6,010 nt of DNA, from positions 1-6,010 of the forward strand of contig CAZROT010000037.1 of NCBI GenBank assembly GCA_964601895.1. Direction: 5' to 3'. Of this stretch, positions 1 to 5,033 are shown in pieces. Both the position numbers and the translations under genes were made by a program. How positions within the stretch are numbered: the first letter of the stretch is position 1; the number at the start of each line of letters is the position of its first letter. The stretch comes from CAZROT01 sp964601895 (GTDB lineage: Bacteria > Pseudomonadota > Gammaproteobacteria > Enterobacterales > Enterobacteriaceae). A model generated the notes under the pieces. It did not search any database. It was not told the origin of the DNA and was given only the letters and a program-made list of their open reading frames with translations.

Positions 1-1
1 C

Positions 2-190
2 ACTAACCAGCATTCCATCATTGAGCTTTGGAAAGCCTATCTCACCGGCGACCCGGCCAGTCCACTTCTGCAAAAAGACAAACCCATTCTCATTGCCTTA
101 GCCAGACGCATCGCCGTCATCAAATATTTCCACCAACTCAAACAATCTGGCGTTGTCACCCTGAGCTTGCCAAAGGGTCAACCTCCTTAG
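2..190 (+). CDS. Unidentified protein, C-terminal fragment (5' end outside window)
   Basis: An open frame enters from the left edge and runs to TAG at 188-190, giving 62 residues starting TNQHSIIELWKAYL. I do not recognise the family. The visible part looks like a soluble, mainly helical C-terminus: an amphipathic stretch around ELWKAYL, then a loop with Gly, Asp and Pro, then a basic-hydrophobic helix (ALARRIAVIKYFHQLKQ). The amino acid make-up is protein-like, whereas the competing frame that opens at 28 reads through the repeat block and looks artefactual. The last ~11 residues (VTLSLPKGQPP) are encoded by the CCCTGAGCTTG..AAGGG repeat at 159-177, so the native C-terminus was probably replaced or extended by repeat sequence. 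There is no start codon in the window, so total length and function are unknown. Confidence 0.6.
   Translation, partial: TNQHSIIELWKAYLTGDPASPLLQKDKPILIALARRIAVIKYFHQLKQSGVVTLSLPKGQPP
159..177. repeat. Dispersed 'PELVEG'-type repeat, one copy
   Basis: CCCTGAGCTTGCCAAAGGG resembles a short element that recurs in many bacterial genomes, usually as CCCTGAGCTTGTCGAAGGG; it differs at two positions. The ends CCCT and AGGG are complementary. Spurious translations of this element read PEL(V/A)(E/K)G, and that string appears here in a non-coding frame. Here it lies inside the 3' end of the upstream reading frame. The match to the common form is from memory and was not searched. Confidence 0.6.
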
Positions 191-240
191 CGGCTCTGCT
201 CCTTTGCGGCTTTGCGAGAAACATTCACCATTCACGAACA
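190..240. repeat. Repeat block: TTTGCG-type element and short direct repeats
   Basis: Directly after the upstream stop codon come two copies of GCGGCT (190-195 and 206-211), a doubled TTTGCG (203-208 and 211-216) running into AGAAAC, and two copies of ATTCAC (223-228 and 230-235). I recall 'CCTTTGCG..TTTGCGAGAAA' as a frequent intergenic string in Bacteroidota genomes, often next to the 9-nt array that follows here. The whole stretch 159-286 therefore looks like one composite repeat. I see no transposase and no clear terminal inverted repeats. Confidence 0.45.
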
Positions 241-241
241 A

Positions 242-286
242 CCTTAAACCCCTTAAACTTTTTGAACCTCTTAAACCTTTTCAACC
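242..286 (+). repeat. Five tandem 9-nt units immediately before a start codon
   Basis: Five units with exact 9-nt period: CCTTAAACC (242-250), CCTTAAACT (251-259), TTTTGAACC (260-268), TCTTAAACC (269-277), TTTTCAACC (278-286). The consensus is YYTTNAACC. The array ends at the base before the ATG at 287, so it forms the entire immediate leader of that gene. It is purine-poor and offers no Shine-Dalgarno sequence. The preceding nine bases (CACGAACAA) no longer fit the consensus, which marks the left end. It may be only a dispersed repeat, or it may affect translation of the downstream gene. Confidence 0.75.
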
Positions 287-730
287 ATGCACCACATCAA
301 CATCCACGACCTAAAAAACTTCACCCCAAAACTCATCTTAGAGTACCTGGCCGACACAAAAGGCTCGGCATTTGAAATCCACATCCCACCCGACCAGGTT
401 GATCCTGACGATCACAACTTTTCCATTTTCTGGATGTTCCATACCGCCGCCTATGCCGGCCAGAAATTACATAACATAGCAGACTGCTTTTCCTATTATG
501 TTCCTTGTCCTGGCTCAAAAGAGAATTTCATCTTTCGCATTACTATAAGCGACAAGCCAAAGCTGGCCCATTGTCTTGCCTTCATCATTTCCGGCTATTT
601 CGACAACGACACCGAAATGCTCCGCTTCAACGAAGAAGCAGCCAAATTCTTTACAGATTCTTTCGAAGGAAAAGTTGACGCTGCTACCTGGGGTTTACTC
701 ACAATCGCAAACGATTATTTAGCAAAATAA
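287..730 (+). CDS. Unidentified 147-aa protein
   Basis: A complete frame, ATG at 287 to TAA at 728-730, beginning MHHINIHDLKNF. I do not recognise the family. It has no signal peptide and no clear membrane segment. The N-terminus suggests a helix (LKNFTPKLILEYLAD), followed by an alternating region (SAFEIHIPPDQV) and an aromatic centre (SIFWMFHTAAYAGQ, SYYVPC). Near residues 85-105 there is a hydrophobic stretch (KLAHCLAFIISGYFDND) too short and polar at its edges for a confident membrane helix. The C-terminal third is helical and acidic (NEEAAKFFTDSFEGK). Base composition matches the left flank rather than the AT-rich operon that follows, so it probably belongs to the host backbone. A 198-nt gap separates it from the next gene. 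The ATG at 287 is the first in this frame after the repeat array. Confidence 0.6.
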   Translation: MHHINIHDLKNFTPKLILEYLADTKGSAFEIHIPPDQVDPDDHNFSIFWMFHTAAYAGQKLHNIADCFSYYVPCPGSKENFIFRITISDKPKLAHCLAFIISGYFDNDTEMLRFNEEAAKFFTDSFEGKVDAATWGLLTIANDYLAK

Positions 731-824
731 ACTGACATCAAAACGGCATTCTATTCATTCTATGATTGCGTCTTTGAGGCAATAAGCAGTAAAGTCAAAT
801 AACGCCGGGATTAGTCAGAAAATT

Positions 825-858
825 GGGTAAAATACCTTAAAAATTGTTCAATATATTG
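825..858. promoter_or_regulatory. Pair of small dyads, possible operator
   Basis: GGTAAAATACC (826-836) is an odd-length dyad with a 3-nt centre, extended by a G-T pair at 825/837. CAATATATTG (849-858) is a perfect 10-nt palindrome. Their centres, at 831 and 853.5, are about 22 bp apart, close to two helical turns. Both lie upstream of the first gene of the operon that encodes an XRE regulator, where an autoregulatory operator would be expected. In AT-rich DNA such short dyads also occur by chance. Confidence 0.25.
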
Positions 859-885
859 CAACACAGAAAAGCCAATTTTATTAGC

Positions 886-914
886 TTTACAAAAAGCGGG
901 GGCAACGCTATACA
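886..914 (+). promoter_or_regulatory. Weak promoter-like hexamer pair upstream of the operon
   Basis: TTTACA (886-891) and TATACA (909-914) are 17 nt apart, resembling a housekeeping -35/-10 pair, though TATACA is a poor -10. The ATG at 929 would then be only a few nucleotides into the transcript. I found no well-spaced TTTG / TAnnTTTG pair of the kind usual in Bacteroidota; TAGCTTTA at 882-889 is a near match to the -7 element only. The gap 731-928 is nevertheless the only sizeable non-coding stretch from which the operon could be transcribed. Confidence 0.22.
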
Positions 915-928
915 AACTGCACAATGTT

Positions 929-1183
929 ATGAAATCTACAAACATCAAACAAAGCATCAAAGTCGGTGACAAAGTAACTTTCGACAATGACAAGGTTGAT
1001 ATTTTTAAAGCAGAGACCAGTAGTAATGATAAAGCTGTTCAGCAGTATAGGCAATTGGTTTTAGCTGGAATTGATCAGGTTGGAGTAGTTAAAGAACTGG
1101 TGGGTAATTTAACAACAGTTTCGTATCCCGACGGGTGGGACCTGCCGGTTCCAACAAAGTATCTTATCGTTTTGCCGCAATAA
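929..1183 (+). CDS. Small SH3/KOW-like protein of unknown function
   Basis: An 84-residue protein, ATG at 929 to TAA at 1181-1183. Two pieces suggest a small beta-barrel: KVGDKVTFDN (11-20), and residues 49-84, where DQVGVVKELVGN is followed by LTTVSYPDG and ends LPVPTKYLIVLPQ. The pattern 'GDxV ... GxVxxxxG ... VxYPDG ... YLxxL' is typical of SH3-like or KOW-like barrels that bind nucleic acid or protein. A less regular insert (21-48) separates the two pieces. The fold is inferred from pattern alone, and I cannot name a family. It is the first gene of the proposed operon, 34 nt before the regulator gene, and no ribosome binding site is visible. It could be an accessory nucleic-acid-binding protein or a remnant of mobile DNA. 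Confidence 0.6.
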   Translation: MKSTNIKQSIKVGDKVTFDNDKVDIFKAETSSNDKAVQQYRQLVLAGIDQVGVVKELVGNLTTVSYPDGWDLPVPTKYLIVLPQ

Positions 1184-1217
1184 TGATAAGGAACATTCTA
1201 AAAGTCAGATTGTAGCA

Positions 1218-1466
1218 ATGAACAGAAAATCCAGACCAACAGATCAGTACATTCAGGATCATCGTGAATCAATCGGAATGAGCATAAGAGCATTCCGGGA
1301 AAAAAAAGGATATAGTCAGGATGAATTGGCAGAAATAATGGAGGTACACCGCTCAACTATTTCAAAGGTTGAAACAGGAAAGTTCGCCATTACCATTGAT
1401 TACCTGGTACGATTTGCCTGGTATCTGGACTTTGATGTTTCTGTTTTGGAAAAAAAACCGGTATAG
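1218..1466 (+). CDS. XRE-family helix-turn-helix transcriptional regulator
   Basis: An 82-residue DNA-binding protein. The helix-turn-helix occupies residues 32-52 (YSQDELAEIMEVHRSTISKVE), preceded by the usual first helix (MSIRAFREKKG, 21-31) and followed by TGKFAITIDYLVRFAWYLDFDV, the standard helix 4-5 pattern. There is only one domain. This size is typical of controller proteins of restriction-modification systems and of small phage-type repressors. Position supports the first: a single nucleotide separates its stop from the Vsr start, and the methyltransferase gene lies two genes on. It probably regulates the operon, perhaps through the dyads at 826-858. I see no GACT/AGTC-type C-box in the 34 nt before the gene. 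The start at 1218 is the first ATG in frame; M21 is a possible alternative that would still keep the HTH. The gene contains two A8 runs (1300-1307 and 1450-1457). Confidence 0.88.
   Translation: MNRKSRPTDQYIQDHRESIGMSIRAFREKKGYSQDELAEIMEVHRSTISKVETGKFAITIDYLVRFAWYLDFDVSVLEKKPV
1450..1457 (+). other. A8 homopolymer, possible slippage site joining HTH and Vsr frames
   Basis: Eight consecutive A residues lie three codons before the regulator stop (codons GAA AAA AAA CCG). The Vsr frame is open across this point and upstream to at least 1369. Reading with one A fewer (GAA AAA AAC CGG TAT AGC ATG) would bypass the regulator stop and join it in frame to Vsr, with no stop between. Transcriptional slippage at A8 is known in bacteria; that it happens here is inference. 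Confidence 0.35.
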
Positions 1467-1467
1467 C

Positions 1468-1893
1468 ATGGCAGATGTACATTCCAAAGCTGTCAGAAGC
1501 TATAATATGAGCAGAGTCCGGTCAAAGAACACAAAACCGGAATTGCTTTTAAGAAAAGTTCTTTTCACTAATAGATTTCGTTTCAGGCTGCATGACAAAT
1601 CATTACCGGGCAAACCTGATATAGTATTAAAAAAATATAAAACAGCAATTTTTGTAAATGGCTGTTTTTGGCATGGTCACAAGGAATGCAGATACTATGT
1701 AATTCCTAAAACGAGGACTAAATGGTGGTTGAATAAAATTGCAGGCAATCAGAAAAATGATCTGGAGAAAAAAGCTAAATTGAAACAAGCCGGATGGAAT
1801 GTTATCGAAGTTTTTGAGTGTGAATTGAAAAAGGAAAAGCTTGAACGAACGATAAAAAAACTAATTAACAACATTAACAAACAAGTTATATGA
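1468..1893 (+). CDS. vsr: Very short patch repair (Vsr) endonuclease
   Basis: This is a 141-residue T:G mismatch endonuclease. Vsr nicks 5' of the thymine in T:G mismatches produced by deamination of 5-methylcytosine, starting repair back to C:G. From the chosen ATG the protein aligns without gaps to E. coli Vsr as I recall it, through the active site: E25, D51 (metal-binding Asp, in LPGKPDIVL), F62, W68, H69 and W86 are all at the same numbers. The zinc site is also kept: C66, H71, C74 and C118 (E. coli C73 and C117 shift by one). T63 and H64 of E. coli are V63 and N64 here (FVNGCFWHGH). The start at 1468 gives the canonical MADVHSKAVRSYNMS N-terminus; the frame is open further upstream but that part overlaps the regulator. 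The stop overlaps the next start (ATGA at 1890-1893). It is probably dedicated to the methyltransferase encoded 330 nt downstream. Confidence 0.95.
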   Translation: MADVHSKAVRSYNMSRVRSKNTKPELLLRKVLFTNRFRFRLHDKSLPGKPDIVLKKYKTAIFVNGCFWHGHKECRYYVIPKTRTKWWLNKIAGNQKNDLEKKAKLKQAGWNVIEVFECELKKEKLERTIKKLINNINKQVI

Positions 1894-2186
1894 TAACACA
1901 AATAAGAACAACTAAAGATGTTGAAGCCTTTGCAAAGCAATTAATTGCTGAAGGCGTCAGCTTTCATCCTGACGATGACTTTAATGACTATGTTTTCTTT
2001 AAAGACAACAAGCCGTGCTATTCCAAAAAAGAGGCTGAAATCCGCAACCGTCTGATGAATAGGTGTTTTGAAGTTTGTGATAAAGAAGGGGCAGACATTT
2101 ATTCAATAATGCTTGAAGTAACGCTAACTGGCACAGGAATGGATAAATTCATTCCATTACCATCAAAGCCTTACACTGATAACTAA
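1890..2186 (+). CDS. Unidentified 98-aa protein between vsr and the methyltransferase
   Basis: The start overlaps the Vsr stop as ATGA, which implies translational coupling. The protein begins MITQIRTTKDVEAFAKQLIA, a likely amphipathic helix. An acidic, aromatic segment (FHPDDDFNDYVFF, 25-37) follows, then a helix-rich part with three cysteines (C43, C59, C63; MNRCFEVCDKEG), and an ending DKFIPLPSKPYTDN. The two nearest cysteines are CxxxC, without a clear partner pair for zinc. I see no nuclease motif (no PD-(D/E)xK, HNH or GIY-YIG), so it does not look like a restriction enzyme despite sitting where one is often found. I have a vague memory of similar small proteins (FHPDDDF..Y, LPS end) as stand-alone conserved hypotheticals in Bacteroidota, but cannot name a family. 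It ends 37 nt before the methyltransferase start. Confidence 0.75.
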   Translation: MITQIRTTKDVEAFAKQLIAEGVSFHPDDDFNDYVFFKDNKPCYSKKEAEIRNRLMNRCFEVCDKEGADIYSIMLEVTLTGTGMDKFIPLPSKPYTDN

Positions 2187-2223
2187 CAATCATAAACCGG
2201 GTGATAAAAATAAATTTTGAGAA

Positions 2224-3840
2224 TTGGCAATACCAGTAATTGACATATTTGCAGGGCCCGGCGGTTTGGGTGAGGGCTTTGGCTCCTTATTAAACGAGGA
2301 TGGGGAAAGAGCATTTAAGATAGCCTTATCAATTGAAAAGGACGAGCATGCACACCAGACACTAACTCTCAGAAGTTTTTTCAGACAATTTGAGCCAGGC
2401 CTCGCACCACAGGAATATTATGAGCATTTAAGAGGTGAGATAACAGTTGAAGAACTTTATGATAAGTATCCTGAACAAGCTGCTGCAGCTTCTGACGAAT
2501 CATGGTTGGCTACACTTGGAGAATCAAAAAATGCTGTTTCAAAAGTAATTCTGGACAGAAAAATCAGGGAAGCATTGAATAATGAGCAAAACTGGCTTCT
2601 GATAGGAGGACCTCCCTGCCAGGCATATTCAGTTGTAGGGCGATCAAGAAGGCAGGAAAAAATTCTTGATGAACAAAAAGATGAAAGAGTAGGCTTGTAT
2701 AAGCAATACTTGCGTATTCTGGCCGTACATAATCCCGCTGTTTTTGTAATGGAAAATGTAAAAGGGCTGTTATCCGCTGAAACTGAAAAGAGCCCGGTGT
2801 TCACCAAGATACTGAATGACCTGGCAAATCCTGCAGATGCCTATTATGAAGATTTTGGCCGTAACGGGATACAAATAATCTGCCCTGGGTATAAAATATA
2901 TTCTCTCGCTGTAAAGCCGGAGAAATTCGATAAAGATGGTAACCCGGTTTACAGGCAAAAAGATTTTATCATTCATGCCGAGAAATATGGTATTCCCCAG
3001 ACAAGGCACAGGGTAATTTTATTGGGTGTAAGAAATGACATAGCGGTTATTCCGGGTGCACTCAGAAAAACAAAGGAAATTGGAATCATAAAAGTGCTTG
3101 GTGATTTACCCAGGCTGCGAAGCGGATTGTCAAAGCAGAAAGATGATAATGATGGATGGAGAAAGGCAATTCAAGGTATAGCCAGAAATGGCTTTCTCAG
3201 GGGAGTTGATAAGAGGATTAAATCGAGGATTCTAAAAAAAACGACCCAATTAAGAATTCCTCAAAATGGTAAGGGTGCTGAATTCATACCTACCGGCAGA
3301 TTATCTGTTGTATACAGACAGGATTGGTTTATTGACAATAACATTGGCGGAGTGTGTAACCACAAGGCCAGAGGCCATATGGAAAGCGATTTAAAGCGTT
3401 ATTTTTTTGTTTCATGCTATGGAAGTCTAAAAAGGAAATCTCCTAAACTTGAGGATTTTCCTGAAGCGCTATTGCCCAAGCATGGAAACGTCAAAGAAGG
3501 GATAGAAGAGAAAAAGTTTGCTGACAGATTCAGAGTACAACTATCGAATAAACCAGCCAAGACAATAACCAGTCATATCTCTAAGGATGGGCATTACTAC
3601 ATTCATTATGATCCTACTCAATGCAGGAGTATAACTGTAAGAGAAGCAGCGAGAATACAGACTTTTCCTGACAATTATTATTTCTGTGGACCTAGAACTG
3701 CTCAATTCTCTCAGGTAGGGAATGCTGTGCCTCCTTTGCTTGCCAATAAAATTTCGAAAATTGTATCGGCAATTTTTGCGCAGAATAGAATAGTTCAATA
3801 TGAAAATATAAGTCAACCTGAAAACGAGGCTGCTATATAA
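2224..3840 (+). CDS. DNA (cytosine-5-)-methyltransferase, TTG start
   Basis: A 538-residue enzyme that transfers methyl from S-adenosylmethionine to carbon 5 of cytosine in a specific DNA sequence. The C5 motifs appear in order: I, DIFAGPGGLGEGF (7-19, AdoMet binding); II, with E38 (SIEKD); IV, GGPPCQAYS (128-136), nucleophile C132; V, around DERVGLYKQYLR (153-164); VI, ENV (177-179); VIII, QTRHRV (259-264); IX, REAARIQTFPD (473-483); X, QVGNAVPP (497-504). The target-recognition region lies between VIII and IX (about 275-465); specificity cannot be read from it. C132 is about 50 residues later than in M.HhaI (C81) because residues ~45-125 hold an extra segment. The start must be TTG: a TGA at 2218-2220 is in frame, and motif I begins only six residues in. 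It ends 2 nt before the phosphorylase-like gene. No cognate nuclease is visible. Confidence 0.95.
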   Translation: MAIPVIDIFAGPGGLGEGFGSLLNEDGERAFKIALSIEKDEHAHQTLTLRSFFRQFEPGLAPQEYYEHLRGEITVEELYDKYPEQAAAASDESWLATLGESKNAVSKVILDRKIREALNNEQNWLLIGGPPCQAYSVVGRSRRQEKILDEQKDERVGLYKQYLRILAVHNPAVFVMENVKGLLSAETEKSPVFTKILNDLANPADAYYEDFGRNGIQIICPGYKIYSLAVKPEKFDKDGNPVYRQKDFIIHAEKYGIPQTRHRVILLGVRNDIAVIPGALRKTKEIGIIKVLGDLPRLRSGLSKQKDDNDGWRKAIQGIARNGFLRGVDKRIKSRILKKTTQLRIPQNGKGAEFIPTGRLSVVYRQDWFIDNNIGGVCNHKARGHMESDLKRYFFVSCYGSLKRKSPKLEDFPEALLPKHGNVKEGIEEKKFADRFRVQLSNKPAKTITSHISKDGHYYIHYDPTQCRSITVREAARIQTFPDNYYFCGPRTAQFSQVGNAVPPLLANKISKIVSAIFAQNRIVQYENISQPENEAAI

Positions 3841-3842
3841 AT

Positions 3843-5033
3843 ATGCAATCGACTGGTCAATCACATATAAAAACTTTCATAAAGGAACAAGATGACAATT
3901 CAGCTTTAAAACTTATTGAGTATGCTAAATTTTTTGAACTTAGCGATCAAGATATTATAGAACTAGCGCAAGGCCTTGCAAACTCAGGTGAAACCATATT
4001 ACATAGAGACAATTCGACATATTGCGACATTCCTTCTACAGGAGGACCATCATCCTTATCAACCCTTATCTGTCCTTTATTTCTTACGCTAATGGGTGGC
4101 AAGGTCATTAAGCTTGGCGTACCGGGGAGACCCGCTGGAGGCATAGATGTATTGGCGCAGATAAAGGGATATAAAACAAATCTATCCTCGAAAGAAATTA
4201 AAGAATCAGTGTCAAAAAGCAATTATGTTCATTTTTTGGCTGATCAAACCTTTACTCCATTGGACGAAAAGTTATTTGCAATAAGGAAAAACAATGTGGC
4301 CTTGAATATCCCTGGTTTTGTAATAGCATCTTTACTGTCAAAAAAAATCGCTGTTGGGATCAAGAGAGTCGGCCTGGATATTCGTGTATCAAGCTTTGGT
4401 AACTTCGGAAGAACGCTTCCACAAGCCAAGGAGAATGCTAACCGTTTCAATAAAATAGCTGCATCTTTAGGCATCAACAGTATTTGCTTTATTACCAATG
4501 GGGAAAACCCACAACAACCATATATTGGCCGAGGTGAGTCAATTTTGGCTCTTGATCGAATTTTTAAGGATAAAGCCGAAGAACAATTAAAATATCACTT
4601 AGGTATTTGTCAGAGCATGGCATCGTCTCTTTTTGGCAATGTGACGGATGAGATTTCGATCTTATCTTTAAAAGAAGCATTTTATCAAAACGTTTCAATA
4701 CAAGGTGGCGATATTAAGCATTTTGAGAAATTGTCAAACGAGATCGAAGAAAATAATAAGTATACGATAAAGTCCATGAAGAGCGGAGTACTGTCAGTTG
4801 ACCTTTTCAAAATACGTGAGGCTGTAACGAGCATCCAACGCCGTATTCACGCTGTGCAATTTCCTGATCCATGTGGCCTTGTTATGAAAGCAAGTGCTGG
4901 TCAATATATCGAGAAAGGGGCCAGAATATGTAGCTTTAGGTGCGATGAAGAATATAAAAAGGAGTTTGAACTTATGCTGAACAATGCTTTTTATGTTTCC
5001 AGTAAATCAAATAAACTTGAAACTATTGAATAG
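3843..5033 (+). CDS. Divergent pyrimidine-nucleoside (thymidine) phosphorylase-like protein
   Basis: A 396-residue protein related to thymidine/pyrimidine/AMP phosphorylases (DeoA-type fold), which split nucleosides with phosphate. Support: a helical N-terminal domain ending GLANSGET, the STGG loop (65-68), MGGKVIKLGVPGRPAGG (84-100), FAIRKN...IPGFVIASLLSKK (145-168), and the C-terminal pattern AKSDG-like to 'DPCGLVMKASAGQYIEKGA' (about 309-366). Compared with E. coli DeoA (from memory), the base-holding R171, S186 and K190 are R148, S163 and K167 with identical spacing. The phosphate and catalytic side is changed: K84-H85 become I63-P64, S113 aligns to G92 and T123 to I101. It may therefore bind a pyrimidine without phosphorolysis, or use another co-substrate. 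It is somewhat shorter than DeoA (440 aa). The start lies 2 nt after the methyltransferase stop, and its stop touches the kinase start. A link to defence or signalling is inferred from neighbours only. Confidence 0.8.
   Translation: MQSTGQSHIKTFIKEQDDNSALKLIEYAKFFELSDQDIIELAQGLANSGETILHRDNSTYCDIPSTGGPSSLSTLICPLFLTLMGGKVIKLGVPGRPAGGIDVLAQIKGYKTNLSSKEIKESVSKSNYVHFLADQTFTPLDEKLFAIRKNNVALNIPGFVIASLLSKKIAVGIKRVGLDIRVSSFGNFGRTLPQAKENANRFNKIAASLGINSICFITNGENPQQPYIGRGESILALDRIFKDKAEEQLKYHLGICQSMASSLFGNVTDEISILSLKEAFYQNVSIQGGDIKHFEKLSNEIEENNKYTIKSMKSGVLSVDLFKIREAVTSIQRRIHAVQFPDPCGLVMKASAGQYIEKGARICSFRCDEEYKKEFELMLNNAFYVSSKSNKLETIE

Noticed and set aside
28..375. 115-aa open frame across the repeat block
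   Set aside because: Its translation contains repeat signatures (PELAKG, and LNPLNFLNLLNL from the 9-nt array), it overlaps two better frames, and it starts at TTG.
765..783. Hairpin ATTGC..GCAAT as a terminator after the 147-aa gene
   Set aside because: The stem is only 5 bp, the loop is 9 nt, and no T run follows.
1188..1192. AAGGA as ribosome binding site for the regulator gene
   Set aside because: It is about 25 nt from the ATG at 1218, too far to act on that start.
1184..1217. C-box operator before the regulator gene
   Set aside because: No GACT/AGTC-type dyad is present in these 34 nt.
1369..1467. N-terminal extension of Vsr
   Set aside because: It overlaps the regulator in another frame and adds 33 residues not found in Vsr; the ATG at 1468 gives the canonical MADVH start.
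2211..2219. TAAATTTTG as a Bacteroidota -7 promoter element before the methyltransferase
   Set aside because: It is one base too long for TAnnTTTG, has no TTTG at the right distance upstream, and would leave almost no leader before the TTG start.
2457..4498. Several antisense frames of 79-116 codons under the methyltransferase and phosphorylase-like genes
   Set aside because: They mirror strongly supported genes on the other strand, show no recognisable motif, and have no independent context.
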